Shown: positions 15,428-25,138, numbered from the stretch's first letter. The stretch: DNA of 64,000 bases from Limnohabitans lacus (GCF_030053395.1 NZ_JASGBH010000011.1:55478-119477), one strand, 5' to 3'. Numbers and translations: made by a program. Notes: a model not told the origin generated them from the letters alone.

Positions 15428-17137
15428 TCAAACCTCTGCGCCCTCCACCAAGAATCGCACCCGCTTTTGACCTTGCCATTCGTCGGCATCGAGCCGGTAG
15501 GCCAATTTGACGCGTGAGGGCAAAGGCTCGGTGCGGCCAAACCAGATGCCGTCCACCGGCTGGCCTTGGTGCTTCATCTTGAGCGACAGGTGTTTCTCGC
15601 CCACCAGTCGCTGCGACACGATCTCGATCTCTTCGCAAAACACCGGTGGCGCAAAGCCCTGGCCCCAGACCTCGTGGTGCAGCATGTCCACCAAGTCCAC
15701 GCGGCGGTATTCGGCGGGCAGCGGGCCATCGGTTTCCAGTCGGCGCTGCAGCGTGGCGGCGTCCAGCCATTCCATGGCCACTTGGTTCAGTGTTTCCTCA
15801 AACACATCCAAGTGCTCTTCCGCAATCGTGCAGCCCGCCGCCATGGCGTGACCGCCAAAGCGCAACAGCACGCCCGGTGCCCGTTTGGCCACCAGGTCGA
15901 GCGCATCGCGCAAATGAAAGCCCGCAATGGACCGGCCAGAGCCTTTGAGCTCGTGCTCTTTGCCGGGGGCGCTGCTGGCCGCGAACACAAAGGTGGGGCG
16001 GTGCAGCTTGTCCTTGATGCGCGAGGCCACGATGCCCACCACGCCTTCGTGAAAATCCGGATCGAACACACAAATGGCCGGCGGCGGTTCGTCGCCTTCG
16101 TCAAACAAAGACTCGGCCATTTCCATCGCCATCTCGCGCATGTCGCCTTCGATCACCCGGCGTTCGCGGTTGATCGCGTCCAGCTGCCGGGCCAGCTCGT
16201 CGGCGCGGCCCGCGTCGTCGGTCAGCAGGCATTCGATGCCCAGCGTCATGTCGGCCAGGCGGCCTGCGGCGTTGATGCGCGGGCCCAGGGCAAAGCCAAA
16301 ATCAAAGGTGGTGGCCTTGGCGGTTTCGCGGCCCGCTGCGCGCATGAGCGCTGCCATGCCGGGCGGCATGGCACCAGCCCGCACACGGCGCAGGCCCTGT
16401 GCCACCAAACGGCGGTTGTTGGCGTCGAGCTTGACCACGTCGGCCACGGTGCCCAAAGCCACCAGCGGCAGCAGCGCGTCCAGGCGCGGCTGGTTGCTCG
16501 CGTCAAATACGCCGCGTTGGCGCAGCTCAGCCCGCAGGGCCAGCAGCACGTAAAACATCACCCCCACACCCGCGATGGATTTGCTGGTGAAGCCGCAGCC
16601 CGGCTGGTTGGGGTTCACGATGACTTCGGCGTTGGGCAGTTCGCTGCCGGGCAAATGGTGGTCGGTCACCAGCACCTGCAAGCCCAGCGCTTGCGCAGCC
16701 TGCACGCCCGCCACGCTGGCGATGCCGTTGTCCACGGTGATCAACACATCCGCGCCTTGGGCGTGCACACGCTGGGCAATCGGCGGGGTCAGGCCGTAGC
16801 CGTCCACCACCCGATCGGGCACCAAATAGCGCACGTTTTGCGCACCCAGCATGCGCAGGCCCCGCACGGCCACCGCGCAGGCGGTTGCGCCGTCGCAGTC
16901 GTAATCGGCCACGATGCACAGGCGCTTGTTTTGCGCCATGGCGTCGGCCAGCAGCTTGGCCGCTTCGTGCGTGCCCTGCATGCCTGCCGGGGGCAGCAGC
17001 AGGTTCAGCGCGTCGTCGAGTTCGTCTTTGGACTGCACGCCGCGTGCGGCATACAGGCGGGCCAGCAAGGGGTGGATGCCGGCTTGTTCCAGCGCCCAGG
17101 CGCTGCGGGGCGGGACATCGCGGGTGAGCAAATTCAT
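15428..17137 (-). CDS. recJ: Single-stranded-DNA-specific exonuclease RecJ
   Basis: The 569 residues carry the DHH phosphoesterase motifs ADYDCDG (77-83) and VTDHH (157-161), and the DHHA1 segment RFGGHAMAAGC, followed by the C-terminal OB-like RecJ domain. It degrades single-stranded DNA 5' to 3' in recombination and mismatch repair. The start at 17137 (MNLLTRDVPPRSAW) was chosen because its ATG overlaps the upstream gene's stop (ATGA) and the family alignment begins there; a much longer open frame upstream is a shadow of the neighbour. Confidence 0.96.
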   Translation of the reverse strand: MNLLTRDVPPRSAWALEQAGIHPLLARLYAARGVQSKDELDDALNLLLPPAGMQGTHEAAKLLADAMAQNKRLCIVADYDCDGATACAVAVRGLRMLGAQNVRYLVPDRVVDGYGLTPPIAQRVHAQGADVLITVDNGIASVAGVQAAQALGLQVLVTDHHLPGSELPNAEVIVNPNQPGCGFTSKSIAGVGVMFYVLLALRAELRQRGVFDASNQPRLDALLPLVALGTVADVVKLDANNRRLVAQGLRRVRAGAMPPGMAALMRAAGRETAKATTFDFGFALGPRINAAGRLADMTLGIECLLTDDAGRADELARQLDAINRERRVIEGDMREMAMEMAESLFDEGDEPPPAICVFDPDFHEGVVGIVASRIKDKLHRPTFVFAASSAPGKEHELKGSGRSIAGFHLRDALDLVAKRAPGVLLRFGGHAMAAGCTIAEEHLDVFEETLNQVAMEWLDAATLQRRLETDGPLPAEYRRVDLVDMLHHEVWGQGFAPPVFCEEIEIVSQRLVGEKHLSLKMKHQGQPVDGIWFGRTEPLPSRVKLAYRLDADEWQGQKRVRFLVEGAEV

Positions 17138-18081
17138 GGGGTGATCAGGGCGGCCAATGCCGCAGCAGGTGAAGGTTGTTTGAACAGACGGCTGATGCGC
17201 TGGTGCCAGGCGGCTGGCGCTGCGGTGTAGGTGTGGGCCACGTGTTCGCTGCACAGACTGAGCGTGAGCTGGCCAGTGCTTTTCAGGTGTTCCAAGGCTT
17301 GGGCCAGGGCGGTGGCGTCCAGCGCTTGCCAGGCTTGCTGCCAGGCCTGCACATCGCCCATCAAGGCGCTGGACCGCAGGGCGTCTAAGACCGTCACAGG
17401 CTCGGTGGCGCTGGATGGGGTTGCAGGCAGTGTGCCCGCGCCGTGCAGCCAAAAGGCGTTCACGGTGTGCTGCCTGCGGGGCTCGCGAGCGTCGTTGACT
17501 GGGTGGTTGTACAGCAGCATCTGCATCTCACTTTGCAGGCGCTGCAAAGGGCGGCTGGCGGGGTGCTCGGGCATCCAGTGCTTCACATTCTGGCCCACCA
17601 CCCGGTCCAGCGAAGCGGTGGGCACCTCGGCCAGCAGCTCCCCCTGCACATGCCAGCGCAGTGCGCTGTGCCAAGTCACTTGCAAGCCGTCTTCGCGCAA
17701 AAACGCTTGCATGGCCTCCAGCAGTTGCTGCGATTCATCGTCGCTCAAGCGCAAATGCGCGGGGTCGGCCATCACCACATCGTTCATGCCAATTTGCCAG
17801 TGGCAGGGTGTCATCCAGGCCTGGGGTGTCGTGCTGTACTGGCCTTGCTGCGCCAGGTGCCAGGCGGCCCAAGGCAACTGGTCGGCCTCATGGGGCCAGC
17901 CCAAGGCCTGGGCCTGCAAGCGTTCGTGCGGCAGATGCAGCGAGGGGGTGGGGGTGTCTTGCAGCACCTGCTGGCGCTGCAACAGGCCGAGCAGGGCTTG
18001 CAAATGGGGCAGCTGCAAACCGGCCCAGACCTCAGGGCCGGAGAAAGCGTGGCTGGCCGCGTAGGGAATGATCAGGTGCAT
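17134..18081 (-). CDS. Conserved protein upstream of recJ, function unknown
   Basis: The 315 residues start with MHLIIPYAASHAFSGPEVWAGLQLPHL and contain HWQIGMNDVVMADPAHLRLSDDESQQLLEAM and VNAFWLHGAGTLP. The same kind of protein precedes recJ in many Comamonadaceae and is often labelled phosphoglycerate-mutase-like, a label I cannot support from motifs. No signal peptide or membrane helix is evident. The start at 18081 was chosen because the conserved MHLIIPYA begins there. Its stop overlaps the recJ start, so the two are co-expressed, which hints at a role in nucleic acid metabolism by context only. Confidence 0.75.
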   Translation of the reverse strand: MHLIIPYAASHAFSGPEVWAGLQLPHLQALLGLLQRQQVLQDTPTPSLHLPHERLQAQALGWPHEADQLPWAAWHLAQQGQYSTTPQAWMTPCHWQIGMNDVVMADPAHLRLSDDESQQLLEAMQAFLREDGLQVTWHSALRWHVQGELLAEVPTASLDRVVGQNVKHWMPEHPASRPLQRLQSEMQMLLYNHPVNDAREPRRQHTVNAFWLHGAGTLPATPSSATEPVTVLDALRSSALMGDVQAWQQAWQALDATALAQALEHLKSTGQLTLSLCSEHVAHTYTAAPAAWHQRISRLFKQPSPAAALAALITP

Positions 18082-18119
18082 GGGCAGCGATTGTCGCAGG
18101 CCTGCAAACCTGGGCGGCT

Positions 18120-18263
18120 TCAGTGGGCGTTCATGCCGTAGACCACGGCCAAGGCGATGGCGAAAATGACGGCCCAAATCGCCCTGTTGTTTTTTTCGAT
18201 GAACTTGAGGACCACGTCCTCCAGGCTTTTGGATTCGTGCGGGGGGCGTGGGTCCTGAGTCAT
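18120..18263 (-). CDS. Small single-helix membrane protein (47 aa)
   Basis: MTQDPRPPHESKSLEDVVLK leads into one hydrophobic helix (AIWAVIFAIALAVVYG) and ends GMNAH. GGAGAGC lies about 7 bases before the ATG at 18263, supporting that start over an in-frame ATG at 18278. It is the first gene of the unit leading to the conserved unknown and recJ, 38 bases upstream. No family is recognised. Its reality rests on the ribosome site, the membrane helix and the gene order. Confidence 0.6.
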   Translation of the reverse strand: MTQDPRPPHESKSLEDVVLKFIEKNNRAIWAVIFAIALAVVYGMNAH

Positions 18264-18358
18264 CGGTGCGCTCTCCATGTGGGGTGGCTCATTATGGACA
18301 GAGCCGCCATGGTCTTGAAGGCACAATCGACAACACCTTCCCCAAAAACGGAGACCGC

Positions 18359-19561
18359 ATGAAAGAAACCCCATATGCCTGGGTGGTGGTTTGGGCCACC
18401 TTTGTTTGCCTGGCGCTGATCTTTGGGGTGTCGTATTCGTTTGCGGCATTTTTTGAATCGTTCGCGGCCGAGTTCTCGGCGCAGCGGGCCGATGTGTCCT
18501 GGATTTTTGGCCTGTCGGGCTTTGTTTACTTTGTGCTGGGCGCGGGTGGCGGCATGTTGGCCGACCGCTTTGGCCCGCGCATCGTGTGCTCGGCGGGCAT
18601 GGCCCTCATTGCCCTGGGCCTGCTGGCCACCAGTTGGGCCACGTCCTTGCTGGCGGTGTATGTGAGCTATGGCTTGTTGGTGGGCTTGGGCATCGCCTTG
18701 GTTTACACGCCGTCGATTGCCAGCGTGCAGCCCTGGTTCACCACACGCCGAGGTCTGGCCGGGGGCATTGCCAGTTCGGGCGTGGGCGCTGGGACCTTGT
18801 TGGTGCCGGTGCTGGTGGCTTTGGCGATTGGCCCCATGCCTTGGCGCGAGGCCATGCGCTCCTTGGCGCTGGGTGTGCTGGTGTTGGGCCTTTTGGCGGC
18901 GGCTTTGTTGCGTCGTGCTCCTGCGGCCCTGACCTCCGCAGCGTCGGCAGGGCCCGGTGTGGGTGGCTCCGCGAGCGGGCTGACCTTGGGCGAGACCTTG
19001 CGCAGCCCCACTTTCCGTTGGTTGTACCTGGCCGTTGTGCTGGCTTCGCCGGTGATGTTCATTCCTTTTGCCCATGTGTCGGCTTCGGCGCGCGATCTGG
19101 GCTTGGGCGAAGCCTTTGCCGTGGGCCTGGTGGGCCTGATTGGCGTGGGCAGTCTGGTCGGGCGCTTTGCCATTGGCCTGCTGGCCGACAGACTGGGTCG
19201 GGCGCAGACGCTGGTGTTGTTGCAGCTGTCCATGGGCGCTTCGTATGTGCTTTGGGGCGCTGCAGGTGGGCAGGGGCTGCTGGTGGTGTTTGCGCTGTGG
19301 TTTGGGCTCAGTTATGGCAGCATGGTCTCGCTCTTGCCGGCCATTTGCATGGATTATTTTGGTGGCCGTTCGGTCGCCGGCGTGGTGGGCACGCTCTACA
19401 GTGGCGCGGCCTTGGGCAATTTGCTGGGCCCGGTGCTGGCCGGGGCCGCATTTGACGGGAGCGGGCATTACCTGGGCGTGATGGTCGTTTGCGGCGTGCT
19501 GTCCTTGATCGCCACTTGGGCGAGCTTGAAAACGCAGCGCAGCGGACAGGTCCGGTATTGA
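18359..19561 (+). CDS. MFS transporter, oxalate/formate-antiporter-like
   Basis: The 400 residues form about twelve membrane helices in two halves. The cytoplasmic MFS motif between helices 2 and 3 is visible as GGMLADRFGPRIV, with its counterpart in the second half, GLLADRLGRAQTLV. YAWVVVWATFVCLALIFGVSYSFAAFF at the start is typical of the monocarboxylate/oxalate-formate antiporter branch. The substrate is not determinable. The start at 18359 avoids 37 preceding codons that overlap the divergent small protein's leader. The CoA-binding protein follows 19 bases after the stop. Confidence 0.9.
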   Translation: MKETPYAWVVVWATFVCLALIFGVSYSFAAFFESFAAEFSAQRADVSWIFGLSGFVYFVLGAGGGMLADRFGPRIVCSAGMALIALGLLATSWATSLLAVYVSYGLLVGLGIALVYTPSIASVQPWFTTRRGLAGGIASSGVGAGTLLVPVLVALAIGPMPWREAMRSLALGVLVLGLLAAALLRRAPAALTSAASAGPGVGGSASGLTLGETLRSPTFRWLYLAVVLASPVMFIPFAHVSASARDLGLGEAFAVGLVGLIGVGSLVGRFAIGLLADRLGRAQTLVLLQLSMGASYVLWGAAGGQGLLVVFALWFGLSYGSMVSLLPAICMDYFGGRSVAGVVGTLYSGAALGNLLGPVLAGAAFDGSGHYLGVMVVCGVLSLIATWASLKTQRSGQVRY

Positions 19562-19580
19562 TCAAAGAAAGCACAGGCTC

Positions 19581-20048
19581 ATGAACAACGATTTGCACGC
19601 GCTGCGGCGCATCCTCAAAAGCTGCCCCACCCTGGCCGTGGTGGGCTTGTCGGCCGAATGGCACCGGCCCAGCTATTTCGCGGCCAAATACATGCAGTCG
19701 CACGGCTTTCGCATCGTGCCCGTCAACCCGCGCTATGCAGGTGGCCAGGTGTTGGGCGAGACCTGCTACGCCAGCTTGCAGGACATCCCGTTCAAGGTGG
19801 ACATGGTCGATGTGTTTCGCCGCAGCGAAGACGTGCTGCCGATTGCCCAGCAAGCGGTGCAGATCGGGGCCCGCTGCTTGTGGCAGCAGCTGGGCGTGGC
19901 CAACCCCGAGGCCGATGCCCTGGCACGCCAGGCGGGCATGGATTCGGTGACCAACCGCTGCGTCAAGATCGAGCACGCCCGGCTGTTTGGCGGCTTGAAT
20001 TGGGTGGGTGTGAACACCGGCATCATCTCGGCGCGGCGCTTGGTGTGA
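19581..20048 (+). CDS. CoA-binding domain protein (YccU type)
   Basis: The 155 residues form one Rossmann-type CoA_binding_2 domain: TLAVVGLSAEWHRPSYFAAKYM with the nucleotide loop, FRIVPVNPRY, VDMVDVFRRSEDV, LWQQLGVANPEA and NRCVKIEHARL at the end. Proteins of this size bind CoA, but their cellular role is not settled. It lies between an MFS transporter and an O-acetylhomoserine sulfhydrylase, all in one direction. Confidence 0.9.
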   Translation: MNNDLHALRRILKSCPTLAVVGLSAEWHRPSYFAAKYMQSHGFRIVPVNPRYAGGQVLGETCYASLQDIPFKVDMVDVFRRSEDVLPIAQQAVQIGARCLWQQLGVANPEADALARQAGMDSVTNRCVKIEHARLFGGLNWVGVNTGIISARRLV

Positions 20049-20098
20049 GGGCCGGTTGCCTGAGCCATTTTCAATCTGACTTCATCATCCCAAACACC

Positions 20099-21382
20099 AT
20101 GACCGACCGCCAATTCCACCCCGAGACCCTGGCCATCCACGCAGGGCAAATCCCCGATGCGGCCACGGGCGCACGCGCCTTGCCGATTTACCAGACCAGC
20201 AGCTTTGTGTTCGACAGCGCCGAGCATGCGGCCTCGCTGTTCAACCTTCAGACCTTTGGCAATGTGTACTCGCGCCTGAGCAACCCCACGGTGGCGGTGC
20301 TCGAAGAGCGTGTCGCCGCGCTCGAAGGCGGTCGCGCTGCGGTGGCCAGTGCCTCGGGCATGGCGGCCGAGACCATGGCGCTCATGACCATCTTGCAATC
20401 GGGCGACCATGTGGTGGCGGCAGGGGCCTTGTATGGCGGCTCGGTCACGATGCTGGCCGTGAGCTTGGCCAAGTTCGGCATCGAAACCACCTTTGTGGAC
20501 GCGACCCAACCCGAGGCCTTTGCTGCTGCCATGCGCCCCAACACCCGTGCGGTGTATGCCGAGAGTCTCGGCAACCCGAGCATGGTGGTGCTGGACATCG
20601 CGGCCGTTGCCGAGGTGGCCCATGCACACGGCGTGCCGCTCATCATCGACAACACCGTGCCCAGCCCGCTGCTGTGCAACCCGCTGGCGCTGGGGGCTGA
20701 CATCGTGGTGCATTCGGCTACCAAATATTTGGCCGGACACGGCACCACACTGGGCGGTGTGGTGGTGGAGGGCGGCAAATTCCCCTGGGACAACGGCAAG
20801 TTCCCGGGCATGACCGAGCCTTCGCAGGGCTACCACGGCGTGAAGTTTTACGAGACCTTTGGCGACTTCGGTTTCACCATGCGCTGCCGCATGGAGAGCC
20901 TGCGCGTGTTTGGCGCGGCGCTCAGCCCCATGAGCGCCTGGCAAATTCTGCAAGGCGTCGAGACCTTGCCTCTGCGCATGCAAAAGCACTGTGACAACGC
21001 CTTGGGCGTGGCCCAATTTTTGAAGGCCGATGCGCGTGTGGCTTGGGTCAACTACCCTGGTTTGCCCGATCACCCGCAGCACGCCCTGATGCAGCGCCAG
21101 ATGCGCGGCGCTTCAGGCTTGCTGTCGTTTGGCGTCAAAGGCGGGCTGGCGCAGGGCGTCAAGTTCATCGAGTCGGCGCAGTTCATGAGTCACTTGGTCA
21201 ACATCGGCGACACCCGCACCCTGATCAGCCACCCGGCCAGCACCACGCACCGCCAGCTCGACGAGGTCCAGCAACTGGCCGCTGGCGTGCCGCCCGACAT
21301 GGTGCGCATCTCGGTCGGTCTGGAAAATCTGGACGACATCTTGTGGGACATTGACCAGGCGCTGGACAAGGCCAGCCGCTGA
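20099..21382 (+). CDS. metY: O-acetylhomoserine sulfhydrylase / aminocarboxypropyltransferase
   Basis: The 427 residues belong to the Cys/Met-metabolism PLP family. The cofactor Lys209 is in VVHSATKYLAGHGTTLGG; PLP contacts are SASGMAAETMAL and IIDNTVPSPLL; the tail HPASTTHRQL is characteristic. The length and the insertion VEGGKFPWDNGKFPGMTEPSQGYHG fit the O-acetylhomoserine branch rather than MetB. It makes homocysteine from O-acetylhomoserine and sulfide, or methionine with methanethiol. The ATG at 20099 starts the family alignment MTDRQFHPETLAIHAGQ. Confidence 0.93.
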   Translation: MTDRQFHPETLAIHAGQIPDAATGARALPIYQTSSFVFDSAEHAASLFNLQTFGNVYSRLSNPTVAVLEERVAALEGGRAAVASASGMAAETMALMTILQSGDHVVAAGALYGGSVTMLAVSLAKFGIETTFVDATQPEAFAAAMRPNTRAVYAESLGNPSMVVLDIAAVAEVAHAHGVPLIIDNTVPSPLLCNPLALGADIVVHSATKYLAGHGTTLGGVVVEGGKFPWDNGKFPGMTEPSQGYHGVKFYETFGDFGFTMRCRMESLRVFGAALSPMSAWQILQGVETLPLRMQKHCDNALGVAQFLKADARVAWVNYPGLPDHPQHALMQRQMRGASGLLSFGVKGGLAQGVKFIESAQFMSHLVNIGDTRTLISHPASTTHRQLDEVQQLAAGVPPDMVRISVGLENLDDILWDIDQALDKASR

Positions 21383-21457
21383 AAGCCCGTTGTCCACCCA
21401 GTACAGGTCACACATCCTTTGACCGGGTCAGGGGCCGATTGGTCACAATAGGGGCTT

Positions 21458-22726
21458 ATGTCTTTTTTCAAAAATATCCCTTACGAACTTGTGCTGGGTT
21501 GGCGCTACACGCGGGCCGGCCGCGCGACGCGGCGCAACGGGTTCATTTCCTTCATCTCGGGGGTGTCCATGCTGGGCATTGCGCTGGGGGTGGCGGCGCT
21601 GATCATCGTGCTGAGCGTGATGAACGGCTTTCAAAAAGAGGTGCGCGACCGCATGTTGGGTGTGGTCTCGCACATTGAGGTGTATGCGGCTGACGGCGGA
21701 GCGGTGCAGGACTTGCCCGGGCTGCTGGCCAAGCTCAAGGCCCACCCCCAAGTGGTGGGTGCCGCGCCTTTCATCACGGCGCAGGCTTTGCTGGCGCGGG
21801 GTGAAGACATGAAAGGCGTGCTGGTGCGCGGCATCGATCCGGCACTGGAGCCCGAAGTCACCGACTTGGCCTCTGACGCCCAACGCGCTGCCTTGATGCG
21901 CTTGTTGCCCGGGCAGTTTGGCATGCTGCTGGGCGCGGACTTGGCGCAAAGCTTGGGCGTCCAATTGGGCGATCCGGTCACCTTGGTGTCGCCCTCAGGC
22001 CAGGTCACGCCCGCTGGCGTGGTGCCCCGCATGAAGCAAATGCAGGTGGTGGGCGCTTTCCATTCGGGCCATTACGAGTACGACTCGGCCCTGGCCATGA
22101 TGCACGTGGACGATGCGGCCCGCATGTTCCGCCTGGAGGGGCCTACGGGCATTCGCCTCAAGCTGCAAGACTTGCACGAAGCCCGCGCGGTGGCGCGTGA
22201 TTTGCAGTTGCAACTGGGGGCTAATTTTTGGGTGCGCGACTGGACGCAGCAAAACAAGACCTGGTTTGCCGCGGTGCAGGTCGAAAAACGCATGATGTTC
22301 ATCATCCTCACGCTCATCGTGGCGGTGGCCGCGTTCAATCTGGTCAGCACGCTGGTGATGACGGTGACCGACAAACGGGCCGACATCGCCATCTTGCGCA
22401 CGCTGGGCGCCAGCCCCCGCAGCATCATGGGCATCTTTGTGGTGCAGGGTGCCACGGTGGGCGTCATTGGCACCCTCAGTGGCTTGCTCTTGGGCTTGCT
22501 GGTGGCCTTCAACATCGACGTGATCGTGCCCGCCTTGGAAAAGCTGTTCAACGCCAGCTTCTTGCCACGCGACATTTACCTCATCAGCCGCATGCCCAGC
22601 GATCCGCTGGCCAGCGACATCGTGCCGATCGCGGTGATCTCTTTGGTCTTGGCTTTTGTGGCCACGCTCTACCCCAGCTGGCGCGCCAGCCAGGTGAACC
22701 CTGCGGAGGCGCTGCGTTATGAATAA
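21458..22726 (+). CDS. lolC: Lipoprotein-releasing ABC transporter permease LolC/E
   Basis: The 422 residues have one N-terminal membrane helix ([23 protein letters not shown]), a periplasmic MacB-like domain and three C-terminal helices in an FtsX domain, ending with [15 protein letters not shown]. The N-terminal signature [11 protein letters not shown] and [13 protein letters not shown] are typical. With LolD it extracts lipoproteins from the inner membrane and hands them to LolA, encoded at 51804. Only one permease gene is present, so it presumably works as a homodimer, as in single-permease LolCD (LolF-like) systems. It overlaps lolD by 8 bases. Confidence 0.93.
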   Translation: MSFFKNIPYELVLGWRYTRAGRATRRNGFISFISGVSMLGIALGVAALIIVLSVMNGFQKEVRDRMLGVVSHIEVYAADGGAVQDLPGLLAKLKAHPQVVGAAPFITAQALLARGEDMKGVLVRGIDPALEPEVTDLASDAQRAALMRLLPGQFGMLLGADLAQSLGVQLGDPVTLVSPSGQVTPAGVVPRMKQMQVVGAFHSGHYEYDSALAMMHVDDAARMFRLEGPTGIRLKLQDLHEARAVARDLQLQLGANFWVRDWTQQNKTWFAAVQVEKRMMFIILTLIVAVAAFNLVSTLVMTVTDKRADIAILRTLGASPRSIMGIFVVQGATVGVIGTLSGLLLGLLVAFNIDVIVPALEKLFNASFLPRDIYLISRMPSDPLASDIVPIAVISLVLAFVATLYPSWRASQVNPAEALRYE

Positions 22727-23486
22727 AACATGGACCCCCGCGCTCCCCGCTTCGCGTGGTTCGCTGCCCCCCGAGGGGGCTCCTTTCGCTTTGGGGCGGC
22801 CCGGCGGCGAAACGGTTTTAAAAGCCCAAGGCCTGACCAAGCGCTTTTCCGAAGGCCGCCTGGATGTGACGGTGCTGCAAGGCGTGGATTTGGAAGTGCA
22901 TGCCGGCGAGACTTTGGCCATCGTGGGCGCTTCAGGTTCGGGCAAAAGCACGCTCTTGCATTTGCTCGGCGGGCTTGACGCGCCCACACAAGGCAGCGTT
23001 CAGCTGCAAGGCCAATTGTTGTCTGCACTGAGCGCGGCCGAGCAAGGCCAGTGGCGCAACCGCTACCTGGGTTTTGTCTACCAGTTCCATCACCTATTGC
23101 CTGAATTCAGTGCCTTGGACAATGTGGCCATGCCGCTGTGGATACGCCGCCAGGGCCGTGCCGAGGCGGCCGTTGTGGCCGCGCAGTGGTTGGCCCGTGT
23201 GGGGCTGGCCGACCGCGTGTACCACCGGCCTGCAGAACTCTCTGGCGGTGAGCGCCAACGTGTGGCCCTGGCCCGTGCTTTGGTCAACGACCCGGCCTGC
23301 GTGCTGGCCGACGAGCCCACCGGAAACCTCGATCGGGAAACCGCCGACGGTGTGTTCGCGCTGATGCTGGAACTGGCCCGCGAGCGCGGTACCGCTTTCG
23401 TGGTGGTCACGCACGACCAGGCCCTGGCGGCGCGATGCGACCGGCAATTGCACTTGGTCAAAGGCGTTTTGCAGCCGTCTGTTTGA
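22719..23486 (+). CDS. lolD: Lipoprotein-releasing ABC transporter ATP-binding protein LolD
   Basis: The 255 residues include Walker [10 protein letters not shown] (70-78), the ABC signature [15 protein letters not shown], Walker [12 protein letters not shown] and an H-loop VVTHDQ. It powers LolC. The ABC domain proper begins only near residue 33 ([11 protein letters not shown]); the first 32 codons coincide with a Comamonadaceae-type GC-rich repeat, with CTGCCCCCCGAGGGGGC inside it. No internal ATG or GTG start follows that repeat before the domain (one TTG at 22794 does), so it is probably translated. The start overlaps lolC by 8 bases. Confidence 0.93.
   Translation: MNKTWTPALPASRGSLPPEGAPFALGRPGGETVLKAQGLTKRFSEGRLDVTVLQGVDLEVHAGETLAIVGASGSGKSTLLHLLGGLDAPTQGSVQLQGQLLSALSAAEQGQWRNRYLGFVYQFHHLLPEFSALDNVAMPLWIRRQGRAEAAVVAAQWLARVGLADRVYHRPAELSGGERQRVALARALVNDPACVLADEPTGNLDRETADGVFALMLELARERGTAFVVVTHDQALAARCDRQLHLVKGVLQPSV
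22732..22805. repeat. GC-rich palindromic repeat inside the 5' end of lolD
   Basis: ACCCCCGCGCTCCCCGCTTC, then a CGCTGCCCCCCGAGGGGGCT core (palindrome CCCCCCGAGGGGGC). This resembles an interspersed repeat that I recall as abundant in Comamonadaceae intergenic DNA. Here it lies entirely within coding sequence. Confidence 0.6.
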
Positions 23487-23492
23487 GCGGTC

Positions 23493-24329
23493 ATGTGGAT
23501 CGACACCCATTGCCACCTGGACGCGGCGGAGTTTGACGCCGACCGCGATGCGATGAGGGCCCAGGCCCGTGCCCAAGCGGTGTCACTGTGTGTGATCCCG
23601 GCCGTAGAACGCGCGCATTGGGCCGGTGTGGCGCAATTGGCCGAGCGCCATGGCGATGCGTATGCCCTGGGTATTCATCCTTTGTATGTGCCACAAGCCC
23701 ATGAAGAAGATTTGCGGGCGTTGGATGCGGCCTTGACCGAGCGCCAAGGCGATCCGCGTCTGGTGGCGGTGGGCGAGATCGGTTTGGATTTTTTCGTGCC
23801 CGCCCTGTGCGAGCCCGCCATGCGCGAGCGGCAGTGGGCGTTCTACACCGCCCAGCTCAAATTGGCGCAGAAACACCGATTGCCGGTGATCTTGCATGTG
23901 CGCCGATCGGCCGACCTGTTGCTCAAGGGCTTGCGCCAACGCCCTGTGGTGTCGGGCATCGCCCATGCTTTCAATGGCAGTGCGCAGCAGGCCCAGCTTT
24001 TTGTGGACATGGGCTTTGCCTTGGGCTTTGGCGGCGCGCTCACCTATGACCGGGCTTTGCAGCTGCGCCGTCTGGCCACCGAGCTGCCGCTGGCGGCCTT
24101 GGTGCTGGAAACCGATGCCCCCGACATTCCGCCGCATTGGCTCTACCAGACGGCCGACGATCGGGCAAAGGGCCAAGCACAAGGGCGCAACAGCCCCGCC
24201 GAATTGCCGCGCATCGCGCAGGTGCTGGCCGATTTGCGGGGCCTGTCTTTGCATGCGCTGGCACAGGCCAGCTCGGCCAATGCGGTGCGCGCCTTGCCAC
24301 GGCTTCAGGCCTTGGTTGACTTCGCATAA
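23493..24329 (+). CDS. TatD family metal-dependent hydrolase
   Basis: The 278 residues carry the TatD metal-binding features: WIDTHCHLD at the start, VAVGEIGLDFF, LPVILHVRRS, GIAHAFNGS and the late LVLETDAPDI. TatD proteins are cytoplasmic DNases or phosphoesterases linked to DNA quality control. The start codon lies 6 bases after the lolD stop, so the gene is probably in the lol operon. The paralogue cannot be fixed (TatD, YcfH or YjjV type), though the length is closest to YjjV/YcfH. Confidence 0.92.
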   Translation: MWIDTHCHLDAAEFDADRDAMRAQARAQAVSLCVIPAVERAHWAGVAQLAERHGDAYALGIHPLYVPQAHEEDLRALDAALTERQGDPRLVAVGEIGLDFFVPALCEPAMRERQWAFYTAQLKLAQKHRLPVILHVRRSADLLLKGLRQRPVVSGIAHAFNGSAQQAQLFVDMGFALGFGGALTYDRALQLRRLATELPLAALVLETDAPDIPPHWLYQTADDRAKGQAQGRNSPAELPRIAQVLADLRGLSLHALAQASSANAVRALPRLQALVDFA

Positions 24330-24379
24330 CATCACCCCGCTCGGTGACGTGCCGAAGCCCTCTTTTTTGGAACCTTGGC

Positions 24380-25138
24380 ATGAGCCGCAAAAAAACCATC
24401 GAACTGCCCGAAGTCAATTTCTCTGAAGACGGGGAAATCCGTTATTTGCATTTGGGCACCGAGTGGATCCAAGGCTCCATGTTCCTGGACAGGCCTTACG
24501 ACATCGAGCTGGAATATGTGCAGCGCATGTTCGGCTGGCTGCTTTTTTACCCACACGACGAAGTCAAAGGCGCACACGCCATGCAGCTGGGTTTGGGCGC
24601 TGGCACGATCACCAAGTTTTGCTACAAGAAACTCAAAATGACCTGCACGGCCATTGAGTTGAACCCGGGCGTGCTGCATGCCTGCCGGGGCTGGTTCAGG
24701 TTGCCGCCCGACGATGAGCGCTTGCGCGTGGTGCTGGCCGATGCCTCCGAAGAGATCCAGTCCGATGAATGGCGCGGCACCGTCGATGCCTTGCAGGTGG
24801 ACCTGTACGACGAGCACGCGGCCGCGCCCGTGCTGGACACGCCCGATTTTTACCGCCACTGCCGTGACCTGCTCAGCCCGCAGGGGGTGATGACCGTCAA
24901 CTTGTTTGGCCGTTCATCGAGTTACCCGGCCAGCGTCGAGAAAATTTGCGCTGCCTTTGGTGAAGACGCGGTGTGGGCCTTCAAGCCCACGCGCGAAGGC
25001 AATGCCATCGTGCTGGCGCAACGCACCAGCAGCCGACCCAAGCGCGATGAATTGCTGGCAGCGGCCGAGCGCATTCAGGACAAGTGGGGCTTGCCGGCTC
25101 CCAAGTGGCTTCGGGTTTTCAAGCCGCTGTGCAAGTGA
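24380..25138 (+). CDS. Spermidine synthase-like methyltransferase-fold protein
   Basis: The 252 residues have the spermine/spermidine synthase fold: the loop AMQLGLGAGTITKFCYKK, TAIELNPGVLHACRGWF, VVLADASEEI and LQVDLYDEHAAAP, then YRHCRDLLSPQGVMTVNLFG. The strictly conserved polyamine-binding residues of true SpeE are not obvious, so substrate and reaction are open. Such single-domain relatives are common in betaproteobacteria. The ATG at 24380 (MSRKKTIELPEVNF) was taken; 12 further codons upstream are open. It is followed by the tct pair 147 bases on. Confidence 0.8.
   Translation: MSRKKTIELPEVNFSEDGEIRYLHLGTEWIQGSMFLDRPYDIELEYVQRMFGWLLFYPHDEVKGAHAMQLGLGAGTITKFCYKKLKMTCTAIELNPGVLHACRGWFRLPPDDERLRVVLADASEEIQSDEWRGTVDALQVDLYDEHAAAPVLDTPDFYRHCRDLLSPQGVMTVNLFGRSSSYPASVEKICAAFGEDAVWAFKPTREGNAIVLAQRTSSRPKRDELLAAAERIQDKWGLPAPKWLRVFKPLCK

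Noticed and set aside
15566..17230. Open frame of 554 codons on the plus strand
   Set aside because: It is the shadow of recJ, with no motif and a His/Gln/Arg-rich reverse-strand composition.
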